A stretch of DNA of 12,276 bases from Anaerolineales bacterium (GTDB lineage Bacteria > Chloroflexota > Anaerolineae > Anaerolineales > UBA6663): positions 1 through 12,276 of the forward strand of contig JAEURL010000178.1 in the NCBI GenBank assembly GCA_016789165.1, in the 5' to 3' direction. The notes beneath the pieces were generated by a model. It did no database searches. It saw only the letters and a list, made by a program, of their open reading frames with translations, and was not told where the DNA came from. Shown here piece by piece: positions 1 to 6,530 of this stretch. Every line of letters begins with the position of its first letter. The first letter of the stretch is position 1. The position numbers and the translations under genes were made by a program.

Positions 1-354
1 GGCGTCGGCGGCGGCCGCGGCGGCGGTGCCGTCCTGCGGGCAGATGATCAGGACTTTGACGCCCTGGCTGATCAGGGCCTCGACGTTGGCCTTCTCTTTG
101 GCGCTGTCGCCCTGGCTGAACAGGATCTGCACGTCATAGCCGGCGGCGGTCAGGGCGTCGCGGAAGCGGGTCTCGTCCTGGATCCAGCGCGGCTCGTCCT
201 TGGTGGGCAGCACAATGCCGACCGCCAGTTTTTCGCCGGAGGGGGGCTGGGTGGCCTGCGGGGCCTGGGTGGCCGCCGGAGCGCAGGCCGCCAGCAGCGT
301 GGCCGCCAGCAGCAGCACGGTCAGCACCGTGTTAAGCGAGCTCTTCTTGAGCAT
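1..354 (-). CDS. ChvE-like monosaccharide ABC transporter substrate-binding lipoprotein (N-terminal part)
   Basis: This is the first 118 codons of a periplasmic-binding-protein-type lipoprotein that leaves the window on the left. The ATG at 354-352 is preceded by a good Shine-Dalgarno sequence. Residues 1-24 form a lipoprotein signal: MLKKSS, a hydrophobic stretch, then lipobox L-A-A-C with the acylated Cys at 24. After a short Ala/Thr/Gln/Pro linker the mature domain begins KLAVGIVLPTKDEPRWIQDE. This closely resembles the start of ChvE / multiple-monosaccharide binding proteins (the PTK..RWI pattern, then a first lobe with ISQGVKVLIICPQDGT). The family binds aldoses such as xylose, glucose or galactose outside the membrane and delivers them to a GguA/GguB (MmsA/MmsB) type ABC transporter, whose genes would be expected just beyond the left edge. 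It lies downstream of the response regulator on the same strand, so it may be that regulator's target. Family call is firm; the exact sugar is not known. Confidence 0.88.
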   Translation of the reverse strand, partial: MLKKSSLNTVLTVLLLAATLLAACAPAATQAPQATQPPSGEKLAVGIVLPTKDEPRWIQDETRFRDALTAAGYDVQILFSQGDSAKEKANVEALISQGVKVLIICPQDGTAAAAAADA

Positions 355-469
355 CTTCTTATCTCCTCAACTTGAATCTCTGGGTCTTGCTAATCGAAAG
401 CGCGTTGGCAGATGATGGGCGGGCTGGGTGGCGATCACCTCCTCTCTAATAGCCGCGGGGCGGCGCCCG
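355..469 (-). other. Intergenic leader between response regulator and ChvE-like gene
   Basis: These 115 bp separate the response regulator stop (TAG) from the ChvE-like start. The minus strand contains AGAGAGGAGGTGATC at 447-433, an extended match to the 16S anti-Shine-Dalgarno, but no sensible start codon follows it. The only in-frame candidate is a GTG that overlaps the motif. A short GC-rich hairpin (GCGGG at 455-459 with CCCGC at 466-470) sits at the regulator stop, with no T tract, so it is not a convincing terminator. I cannot tell whether the two genes are co-transcribed or whether a promoter lies here; no clear -35/-10 pair was found. Confidence 0.5.
361..368 (-). promoter_or_regulatory. 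Ribosome binding site of the ChvE-like gene
   Basis: On the minus strand GAGGAGAT lies 6 nt before the ATG at 354. It is a strong Shine-Dalgarno match and fixes the start of the truncated lipoprotein gene. Confidence 0.8.
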
Positions 470-1543
470 CTAACGGCGGGCGGCATCCGGGTGGCTGAGT
501 GAGCCGAGCGTGTCCTCAATCACCTGGCGCACAGCCGCGGCGTCCAGGTCTTTCTTGTCCAGATAAGCCACCGCCCCGGCGCTGAAGCCGAGCCGGCGGA
601 ACTCCTGATCCGGGTAGGCGCTGATCAGCACCACGCGCGTCTCGGGCGAGAGCGCCTTGAGCCGGCGCGTGCACTGGATGCCGTCCTCGTCGTGGAGCAC
701 CACGTCAATCAAGGCCAGGTGCGGGCGGACCCGTTCGGCCACTTCCAGCGCCACGGCGATCTCGCCGGCCTCGTACAGGCGGCAGGACGGCTGGGTCTTG
801 CCGATCAAGCGCGCCATCTGCTCCCGGTAGCGCGGGTTGTCGTCCACCAGCAGCACGGTCAACACGTTGCTGGGCTGGGCCTCCGCCGGTAGGCCGGGCT
901 GCTCAGGCTCCCGCAGCACCTCGGGAAAGCGGGCCGCGAAGGTGGTCGCCTCCAGCCGGCTGTCCACGCCCAGCGCCCGGTACAGGCTGGTCAGATGGTT
1001 CTCCACCGTCTTCACGCTCAGGTCCATGGCCTGGGCGATGCGCCGGTTGTCGAAGCCCTGCGTCAGCAGCCGCAGCAGCTCGCGCTGCCGGCGGGTGAGG
1101 GCCGGCACCGCGCGCGGCGCCGCCGGCTGGCGGTGGACCAGCCGGTCCACCAGCGGGCCCGAGATCCAGCGCTCGCCCGCCAGCACCCGCTGCACGGCCA
1201 ACTGCAGGTCCGCCAGCGGCTGATCCTTCAGGTGGTATCCGTCCACGCCGGCGCCCAACAGACCGACCACGTAGGCCTCGTCGGCGTAGGCGCTCACCAC
1301 CAGGATTTTCAGCGCCGGGTGCTCGGCCTTGATCTGGCGCACGGCGCTGACCGGCTCGAAATCGGGCATGGCCACGTCGATCACCAGCAGATCCGGCTGC
1401 ACGCCGGCCAGGATGGCGGCCAGCTCCCGGCCATCCCCGACCTCGCCAACCACCTCCAGGTCCGACAGGCCCATCAGGGCATTCCGCAGGCCGGCTCGGA
1501 CGACGGCGTGGTCATCCGCTAACAGAACATGTGTTGTGGGCAT
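470..1543 (-). CDS. Response regulator with REC-LuxR HTH-REC architecture
   Basis: A 357-residue NarL/FixJ-family regulator with an extra C-terminal receiver. The first receiver (about 1-120) shows acidic pair D10-D11, phospho-acceptor D56 in LLVIDVAMP, S84 and K106 (GYHLKD). A LuxR-type helix-turn-helix spans about 147-205 (LTRRQRELLRLL, then SVKTVENHLTSLYRALG). A second complete receiver (about 227-345) has D234-D235, phospho-acceptor D280 in LALIDVVL, S308 and K330. Both receivers keep all key residues. The usual family order is receiver-HTH at about 210-220 residues, so the trailing receiver is unusual. I chose the ATG at 1543 because homology begins immediately after it; a TTG 12 codons upstream is open but adds only unconserved residues. 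It lies divergent to the binding protein/permease/ABC-kinase operon. HisKA_3 kinases typically partner NarL/FixJ regulators, so the kinase at 4079-5662 is its probable partner (inference). Confidence 0.92.
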   Translation of the reverse strand: MPTTHVLLADDHAVVRAGLRNALMGLSDLEVVGEVGDGRELAAILAGVQPDLLVIDVAMPDFEPVSAVRQIKAEHPALKILVVSAYADEAYVVGLLGAGVDGYHLKDQPLADLQLAVQRVLAGERWISGPLVDRLVHRQPAAPRAVPALTRRQRELLRLLTQGFDNRRIAQAMDLSVKTVENHLTSLYRALGVDSRLEATTFAARFPEVLREPEQPGLPAEAQPSNVLTVLLVDDNPRYREQMARLIGKTQPSCRLYEAGEIAVALEVAERVRPHLALIDVVLHDEDGIQCTRRLKALSPETRVVLISAYPDQEFRRLGFSAGAVAYLDKKDLDAAAVRQVIEDTLGSLSHPDAARR

Positions 1544-1563
1544 GGCTGGACTATGCTCTTTAT

Positions 1564-1578
1564 TTACCAGAATTACCA
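1564..1578 (+). promoter_or_regulatory. TTACCA direct repeat, candidate regulator half-sites
   Basis: TTACCA occurs at 1564-1569 and again at 1573-1578 with GAA between, giving a 9-bp period close to one helical turn. NarL/FixJ-type regulators often bind pairs of short heptamers containing TACC, so this could be an operator for the adjacent regulator. The repeat is seen directly; the binding role is inference from position, and a single pair of hexamers could be chance. Confidence 0.3.
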
Positions 1579-1589
1579 ATTCCGGTCAT

Positions 1590-1610
1590 TGGGGGATGCC
1601 CCCAGGGGGG
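1590..1610. repeat. G5/C5 inverted repeat in divergent promoter region
   Basis: TGGGGGATGCCCCCA (1590-1604) is a perfect 6-bp inverted repeat around ATG. Its right arm overlaps a second palindrome, CCCCCAGGGGGG (1599-1610). It lies in otherwise AT-richer intergenic DNA, about 47 bp upstream of the response regulator start. It could be an operator or a transcript hairpin in the regulator's leader. No T tract follows, so it is not a typical terminator. Confidence 0.4.
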
Positions 1611-1738
1611 TTTCCCTTAACCCATTCGGCGACAATTCGGACATAAAAGGCCGCTCTGCCGTTGGGCGCGGATCTGCCCTGAAAAGCCGGCCAGACATAT
1701 TGTGGGCAAGTGCGCCTGCGAGTATCATCATCGGCAAC

Positions 1739-2839
1739 ATGCTGTCCTTAATAACCTATCACCTTCGCCGGGGTTTGCTGGGGCTGTGTCTGGGCGCGCT
1801 GCTGGCCGGCTGCGCGGCGCCGGCCGCCCAGCCGCGCGGCAAGATCGCCTTCCTGCTGCCCGAGACCAAGACCACGCGCTACGAGTCGCATGACCTGCCG
1901 AACTTCCGCGCGCAGCTGCAGGCGCGCGGCTTTGACGTGGCCAACAACCTGATCTACAGCAACGCCAACCAGGATGCGGCCGCCCAGCAGCAGCAGGCCG
2001 AGGCCGCGCTGACCAACGGCGCGCGCGTGCTGGTGCTGGACCCGGTGGACTCCAACTCGGCCACCGCCATCGCGGAGCTGGCGCGGGCGCGCGGTGTGCC
2101 CGTCATCGCCTATGACCGTCTGATCACGGGCTCGGACGCCGTCGATTACTACGTCTCGTTCAATAACCGCGAGGTCGGCCGGCTGCAGGGCGAGGCCCTG
2201 GTGGCCGCCCTGGCCGGCGTGCCGCAGCCCACCATCGTCATGCTCAATGGCTCGCCGCTGGACAACAACACCGTGGCGTACAAGGAAGGCGCCTATGCGG
2301 CCCTGCAGGGGCGCGTCATCATCGCCAAGGAGTACGATATCCCGGACTGGAGCCCGGACCAGGCCCAGGAGGCCATGGCCCAGGCGCTGACGGCGCTGGG
2401 GAACCGGGTGGACGGCGTCTACTCGGCCAACGACGGCATGGCCGGCGGCGCCATCGCGGCCATGAAGGCGGCCGGCCTGGACCCGCTTCCCCCGGTGACG
2501 GGCCAGGACGCGGAGTTGGCCGCCATCCAGCGCATCCTGGTGGGCGAGCAGCACATGACCGTCTACAAAGCCATCCATCAGGAGGCGGCCGCGGCCGCCG
2601 AGCTGGCTTACGTCCTCTGGCTCGGCCAGACCCCGGACCCGGCCCTCTTCAACGCCCAGGTGGACAACGGCCGGCTGCCGGTGCCGGCCATCTTGCTGAC
2701 GCCGGTGGCCGTAACGCGCGCCAATCTGGGCACCACGATCTTCGCCGATAAGTTCTGGCAGCTGGCCGACGTGTGCGCGGGCGAGTACGCCGCCGCCTGC
2801 GCGCGCGCCGGCCTGCCGCTCAACGAGGCCACCCCATGA
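1739..2839 (+). CDS. XylF-like sugar ABC transporter substrate-binding lipoprotein
   Basis: A 366-residue binding protein of the Peripla_BP_4 (XylF) type. The ATG at 1739 was chosen because it starts a proper lipoprotein signal: MLSLITYHLRRG, hydrophobic core, lipobox L-A-G-C with Cys 25. A longer upstream open frame runs through promoter DNA and has no signal. There is no obvious Shine-Dalgarno sequence. The mature part follows the Escherichia coli D-xylose-binding protein pattern: lobe one with IAYDRLI and YYVSFNNREVGRLQGEAL, then MLNGSPLDNNT, ANDGMAGGAI, TGQDAELAAIQRI, MTVYKAI and, near the end, LLTPVAVTRANL. It is expected to bind a pentose or related sugar outside the membrane and dock on the permease, with which it overlaps by 4 bp (ATGA). 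Because the partner ATPase is a degenerate ABC-kinase fusion, it may serve in sensing rather than uptake. The exact ligand cannot be read from sequence. Confidence 0.92.
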   Translation: MLSLITYHLRRGLLGLCLGALLAGCAAPAAQPRGKIAFLLPETKTTRYESHDLPNFRAQLQARGFDVANNLIYSNANQDAAAQQQQAEAALTNGARVLVLDPVDSNSATAIAELARARGVPVIAYDRLITGSDAVDYYVSFNNREVGRLQGEALVAALAGVPQPTIVMLNGSPLDNNTVAYKEGAYAALQGRVIIAKEYDIPDWSPDQAQEAMAQALTALGNRVDGVYSANDGMAGGAIAAMKAAGLDPLPPVTGQDAELAAIQRILVGEQHMTVYKAIHQEAAAAAELAYVLWLGQTPDPALFNAQVDNGRLPVPAILLTPVAVTRANLGTTIFADKFWQLADVCAGEYAAACARAGLPLNEATP

Positions 2840-4062
2840 CCACGCTCACCAAGAATGCGCCCCCGGCCGCCGAGCCGCGGCCGTGGCTGGACCGCCTGCG
2901 CCAGCGGCTGGGCCGGCCGGAGTTCGCCTCGCTGCCGGTTCTGGTCGGGCTGGCCGTGGTCTGGATCTTCTTTCAGCTGGCCAACCCCAACTTCCTCACG
3001 TCCCTCAACCTGAGCAACCTGGTGCTGCAGATCGCGGCCGTCGGCACCATCGCCATCGGCCTGGTGCTGGTGCTGCTCCTGGGCGAGATCGACCTGTCGG
3101 TGGGCGCGGTCAGCGGCCTGGCCGCGGCCGTGATGGCCGTGCTCAACGTGCGCTATGGCGTGGCCGGCGGCCTGGCCGTGCTGGCCGGCCTGGGGACCGG
3201 CCTGCTGATCGGCCTGCTGCACGGCACCTGGATCACCAAGCTGCGCATCCCGTCCTTCATCGTCACGCTGGCCGGCCTGCTGGGCTGGCAGGGCGTGCTG
3301 CTCTACGTGCTGGGCACCACCGGCACCGTCAACCTGCGCGACCCGTTCATCCTGGGCCTGGCCGGCACCTTCCTCAAGCGCGACCTGCCGAACGGCGAGC
3401 TGCTGAGCTGGGTGCTGGCCGCCGGCTTCGCGCTGCTGTTCAGCGCCGGCCAGGTGTGGGAGCGCCGGCAGCGCCTGGCGGCCGGCCTGGCGGCCCGCCC
3501 GCGCGGCGTGATCCTGGCGCAGAGCCTGCTGGTGGCGGCCGGCCTGCTGGGGGCGACGGCCATCCTCAACGCGGACCGCGGCCTGCCCTCGGCCCTGATC
3601 TTCTTCCTGGGCCTGGCGGCCGTGTTTGATCTGGTGGTGCGCCGGACCAGCTTCGGGCGGCACATCCTGGTCATCGGCGGCAACGTCGAGGCGGCGCGCC
3701 GCGCCAGCCTGCACGTGGACGCGGTGCGCATCGCGGTCTTCGGCCTGGCCTCCATGCTGGCCGCCTTCGGCGGCATCCTGGCCGCCTCGCGCCTGCTGGC
3801 CGTGCACCAGTCCTCCGGCAGCGGCGACGTGCTGCTCAACGCTATCGCGGCCGCCGTCATCGGCGGCACCAGCGTTTTCGGCGGGCGCGGCGGGGTCTGG
3901 TCCGCGGTGCTGGGCGCGCTGGTGATCGGCTCGATCGCCAACGGCATGGTGCTGCTGGCCGCGCCGGCGCCGGCCCAGCTGATGGCCACCGGCGCCGCGC
4001 TGCTCACGGCCGTCACCGTGGACGCCGTAGCCCGGCGCGGCCGCGAGGCCGCCGGGGCGTGA
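2836..4062 (+). CDS. XylH-like sugar ABC transporter permease
   Basis: A 408-residue inner-membrane permease of the BPD_transp_2 family. The ATG at 2836 overlaps the stop of the binding-protein gene, indicating translational coupling. Many hydrophobic helices are visible, the first at about 34-48. Family signatures include LLGEIDLSVGAVSG (about 81-94), a cytoplasmic coupling segment FGRHILVIGGNVEAARRASL (about 273-292) and AIAAAVIGGTSVFGGRGG (about 337-353). Length fits XylH (roughly 390-410 residues), with a longer central loop at about 205-225 rich in Arg. Such permeases form a homodimer that accepts sugar from the binding protein and contacts ATPase domains through the coupling segment. 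Here the only ATPase encoded is the ABC-kinase fusion 16 bp downstream, so the permease may act as the membrane part of a receptor, or may transport with a conventional XylG encoded elsewhere. Confidence 0.92.
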   Translation: MTTLTKNAPPAAEPRPWLDRLRQRLGRPEFASLPVLVGLAVVWIFFQLANPNFLTSLNLSNLVLQIAAVGTIAIGLVLVLLLGEIDLSVGAVSGLAAAVMAVLNVRYGVAGGLAVLAGLGTGLLIGLLHGTWITKLRIPSFIVTLAGLLGWQGVLLYVLGTTGTVNLRDPFILGLAGTFLKRDLPNGELLSWVLAAGFALLFSAGQVWERRQRLAAGLAARPRGVILAQSLLVAAGLLGATAILNADRGLPSALIFFLGLAAVFDLVVRRTSFGRHILVIGGNVEAARRASLHVDAVRIAVFGLASMLAAFGGILAASRLLAVHQSSGSGDVLLNAIAAAVIGGTSVFGGRGGVWSAVLGALVIGSIANGMVLLAAPAPAQLMATGAALLTAVTVDAVARRGREAAGA

Positions 4063-4078
4063 AGGAGGCCGGGCCGTC

Positions 4079-5662
4079 ATGAGCGCTGAGCCCCTGCTGA
4101 CCGCCGTCAATGTCTCCAAGCGCTTCGGCCGCCTGTGGGCGCTGGAGAACGTCACCTTCAGCCTGCAGCCCGGCGAAGTGCTGGGGCTGGTGGGCCGGCG
4201 CGCCGCCGGCAAATCCACGCTGCTGCAGATCCTGGCCGGCTATTACCCGCCCCAGACCGGCCAGCTGCTGTGGCGCGGCCGGCCGGTGAAATTCACCGGC
4301 CCGGCCGAGGCCCAGCGGCGCGGCCTGCAGCTGGTGCACCAGCGCCCGCTGCTGTCCGACCAGCTGGACGTGGTTCAGAATATCTTCCTCGGGCGCGAAG
4401 CGGATTGGCGGGCGCGGCTGGGCTTCCCCAACTTGAGCGAGCGTATGCGCCAGGCCCGGGCGGTGCTGGCCGAACTGGACACGCCCGAGGATCTGCTGAA
4501 CGAGCGCGTGGACGGCCTGACCGACGAGCAGCGCCAGATCGTGGCGCTGGCGCGCGTGCTGTGCCGGCCGGCGCCCCTGATCCTGCTGGACGATGCCCTG
4601 GCCGGGCTGAGCTTTCAGCGCCAGGAGCGCCTGCTGGCGCTCATCCGCCGGCTGGCCGCGCAGGGCACGGCCTTCATCCTCACCAGCGACAACCTCCAGC
4701 ACCTCTCGGCCGTCACCGGGCGCATTCTGGTGCTGTACGAGGGCCGGCTGACGGCCGACCGCCTGACGCGCGAGTCGACGCCGCGCGAGATCGTGGAGCT
4801 GATCGTCGGCTCGGCCCAGAACGAGCAGGTGACGCCCATCATCTGGGCCCTGGAAAGCTACCACCAGGCCCAGCAGCAGGCCGAGGAGCTGCGCCGCAGC
4901 CAGACCACCCTGCAGGAGAACCTGCAGGCCCGCGATTCACTCAACCAGCAGCTGCTGCACCGCCTGCGGGATCAAGTGACCGCGCTGGATCAGCTTAACC
5001 TGGCCCTGCAGGCCGCCCAGCGCCGGCTGATGACTGAGCGCGAGGCCGAACGCAAGGCCCTGGCGCGCGAGCTGCACGATTCGGTCATCCAGGACCTGCT
5101 CAGCTTCAACTACCGGCTGGAGGAGCTGGAGGGCCACGCCGCCGGCGATGCCCAGCGCGCCGAACTGGCCGACCTGCGTGTGGGCATCCGCGCCATCGTG
5201 GGCGACCTGCGCCAGCTGTGCAGCGACCTGCGCCCGCCGACAATCGACAGCCACGGCCTGCCCTCGGCCATCCGCTCGCACGCCCAGGATTGGGCGGACA
5301 AGACCGGCATCCAGCTGGCCCTGGAGGTGGACGCGCGGCTGGGCCGGCTCCCGGAGGCCGTGGAGCTCTCGGTCTTCCGGATCGTGCAGGAGGCTCTCAA
5401 CAACGTCCGCAAGCACGCCGCCGCGCGGCGGGTGCGCCTTTCGCTCCAGCGCACCGACGGGGCCAGCCTGCGGCTGCGGCTGGAGGACGATGGCCAGGGG
5501 TTGCCTCAGCCCGTGGACCTGGCCAGCCTCTCGGCCCGCAACCACTACGGCCTGTTGGGCATCAGCGAGCGGGTGGCGCTGCTGGGCGGGTCAATGCGCG
5601 TGGAATCGCGCCGCCAGGGCGGGGTGGTGCTGAATGTGGAGATCCCCAGCCCGTCGCCTTAG
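4079..5662 (+). CDS. ABC ATPase domain - histidine kinase fusion
   Basis: A 527-residue soluble protein with no membrane helix; AGGAGG precedes the ATG at 4079. Residues about 1-245 are a sugar-type ABC domain: Walker A G39-RRAAGK-S46, Q-loop Gln 88, a signature reading LTDEQ (147-151) instead of LSGGQ, Walker B ILLDD ending at D171 with Asp 172 where the catalytic Glu is expected, and S203-D204 where the H-loop His is expected. Residues about 258-325 are Glu/Gln/Leu/Arg-rich and look like a coiled coil. Residues about 326-390 are a HisKA_3 dimerisation domain with phospho-acceptor H333 in ARELHDSVIQ. Residues about 425-525 are a HATPase_c domain (N-box EALNNVRKHA, G-box DDGQGL and YGLLGISERV). 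Sugar ABC ATPases normally carry two ABC domains; here the second is replaced by a kinase. I infer that permease movement is passed to the kinase, which phosphorylates the divergent regulator. Domain assignment is firm; the sensing role is hypothesis. Confidence 0.93.
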   Translation: MSAEPLLTAVNVSKRFGRLWALENVTFSLQPGEVLGLVGRRAAGKSTLLQILAGYYPPQTGQLLWRGRPVKFTGPAEAQRRGLQLVHQRPLLSDQLDVVQNIFLGREADWRARLGFPNLSERMRQARAVLAELDTPEDLLNERVDGLTDEQRQIVALARVLCRPAPLILLDDALAGLSFQRQERLLALIRRLAAQGTAFILTSDNLQHLSAVTGRILVLYEGRLTADRLTRESTPREIVELIVGSAQNEQVTPIIWALESYHQAQQQAEELRRSQTTLQENLQARDSLNQQLLHRLRDQVTALDQLNLALQAAQRRLMTEREAERKALARELHDSVIQDLLSFNYRLEELEGHAAGDAQRAELADLRVGIRAIVGDLRQLCSDLRPPTIDSHGLPSAIRSHAQDWADKTGIQLALEVDARLGRLPEAVELSVFRIVQEALNNVRKHAAARRVRLSLQRTDGASLRLRLEDDGQGLPQPVDLASLSARNHYGLLGISERVALLGGSMRVESRRQGGVVLNVEIPSPSP

Positions 5663-5687
5663 TGAGCGGCGCGACAGGTTTCGCCGT

Positions 5688-5722
5688 GGCCGGCCTGGTC
5701 CCGCACCAGGCCGGCCTTTTTT
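5688..5722 (+). terminator. Intrinsic terminator after the ABC-kinase gene
   Basis: A perfect 12-bp stem (GGCCGGCCTGGT at 5688-5699 pairing with ACCAGGCCGGCC at 5705-5716), loop CCCGC, followed by six T residues (5717-5722). It lies 25 bp after the stop of the ABC-kinase gene, so it closes the binding protein-permease-kinase unit and separates it from the corrinoid/methyltransferase genes. Confidence 0.93.
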
Positions 5723-5870
5723 ATCGCCTTTGTCGCGGCCCGAGCGTCTGGTGGAATAGCGACGAACTTCACTAATCGCGGCGCTGACGTTTGGCTAGAC
5801 TGAGGACGAACCGCTGCAGTTGCTGCAACCTGGGCTCGCGCCCGGCAAGATATCGTGTTCAGGAGGACGT
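5723..5870 (+). promoter_or_regulatory. Leader/promoter region of the corrinoid-methyltransferase cluster
   Basis: These 148 bp lie between the terminator and the corrinoid-protein start and should contain its promoter. No convincing -35/-10 pair is assigned. Two small inverted repeats are visible: GTTGC-T-GCAAC (about 5819-5829) and GGGC-TCGC-GCCC (5832-5843), the latter about 18 nt before the Shine-Dalgarno AGGAGG (5861-5866). No canonical cobalamin-riboswitch B12 box was recognised. Confidence 0.4.
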
Positions 5871-6530
5871 ATGACCGCCGAGACCTCACCCCTCTTCGCG
5901 CGGATGGCCCACAGCATTCTGGAAGGTGAGCCGGAGGAGGCCGTGCAGTTGGCGAAAGAGGCCCTGGCCCAAGGCATTGACCCATTGGCGGCCATCAATC
6001 AGGGTTTCGTCCCTGGCCTGGATGAGGTGGGCCGGCAGTTCGGCTGCGGCGACCTGTTTCTGCCGGACCTGGTGCGCGCCGGGGCGGCCATGAAGGCCGC
6101 CACCCAGATCCTCGAGGCGGAACTGCTGCGGCGCGGCGGGACACGCCAATCGGCCGGCGTGGTGGTGCTGGGCACAGTCAAGGGCGACATCCACGAGATC
6201 GGCAAGAACCTGGTGGGCACGATGTTCACGGCCAACGGCTTCCAGGTGTATGACCTGGGCGTGGACGTGGCGATCGAGGCCTTTGTGGAGGCGGTGCGTG
6301 CCCGGCAGGCCGATCTGGTGGGGGTGTCAGCGCTGCTGACGACGACCATGACCGGCCAGCGCAAGGTGATCGAGGCCCTGGAGCAGGCCGGCCTGCGCGG
6401 CCGCGTGAAGGTCCTGATCGGCGGCGCGCCGGTGACGCGCGAGTGGGCCAAGGAGATCCGGGCGGACGGCTACTCCGAAGACGCCGCCGGCGCCGTGAAA
6501 GTGGCGCGGTCGCTGCTGGCGCGCAAGTAA
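5871..6530 (+). CDS. Methyltransferase cognate corrinoid (B12-binding) protein
   Basis: A 219-residue cytoplasmic corrinoid protein of the MttC/MtbC/MtgC family. AGGAGG lies 4 nt before the ATG at 5871. Residues about 5-90 form the helical B12-binding_2 cap (LDEVGRQFGCGDLFLPDLV). Residues about 95-218 form the Rossmann-like B12 domain with the diagnostic GDIHEIG motif; H108 is the expected lower axial ligand of cobalt. The domain continues with SALLTTTM and IGGAPVT, which line the cofactor. Length is typical (about 210-220). In this family a substrate-specific methyltransferase moves a methyl group to Co(I), and a second enzyme passes it on, commonly to tetrahydrofolate. The two MttB-like proteins downstream are the likely donors; no acceptor methyltransferase or reductive activase is seen in the window. 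Specific substrate unknown, so no precise symbol is given. Confidence 0.93.
   Translation: MTAETSPLFARMAHSILEGEPEEAVQLAKEALAQGIDPLAAINQGFVPGLDEVGRQFGCGDLFLPDLVRAGAAMKAATQILEAELLRRGGTRQSAGVVVLGTVKGDIHEIGKNLVGTMFTANGFQVYDLGVDVAIEAFVEAVRARQADLVGVSALLTTTMTGQRKVIEALEQAGLRGRVKVLIGGAPVTREWAKEIRADGYSEDAAGAVKVARSLLARK

Larger units (their letters stand above)
1544..1738. promoter_or_regulatory. Divergent intergenic control region
   Basis: These 195 bp lie between the divergent response regulator and XylF-like genes and must hold promoters for both. The region is visibly less GC-rich than the coding DNA, especially 1558-1590 and 1630-1650. It contains a TTACCA direct repeat and a G5/C5 inverted repeat, listed separately. 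Candidate -10-like hexamers exist (CATAAA near 1642 on the plus strand; TAAATA near 1561-1566 on the minus strand), but none has a convincing -35 partner, so transcription starts are not assigned. No clear Shine-Dalgarno precedes either start codon. Confidence 0.6.

Noticed and set aside
455..470. Hairpin at the response regulator stop as a terminator
   Set aside because: The stem is only 5 bp and no T tract follows on either strand.
1529..1738. Upstream extension of the XylF-like reading frame
   Set aside because: It would run through the divergent promoter region, overlap the regulator start, and place the lipoprotein signal about 70 residues inside the protein.
1748..2578. 276-codon open frame on the minus strand opposite the XylF-like gene
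   Set aside because: It encodes a low-complexity His/Arg/Gly-rich product with no family features and lies wholly antisense to a clear binding-protein gene; a by-product of high GC.
2608..4218. 536-codon minus-strand open frame across the permease gene
   Set aside because: The product is rich in Gln/Ala/Arg with no recognisable domain, and it spans two genuine plus-strand genes and their junction.
5723..5870. Cobalamin riboswitch before the B12-binding protein gene
   Set aside because: Only 148 bp are available and no B12-box or recognisable conserved core was seen; only two small hairpins are present.
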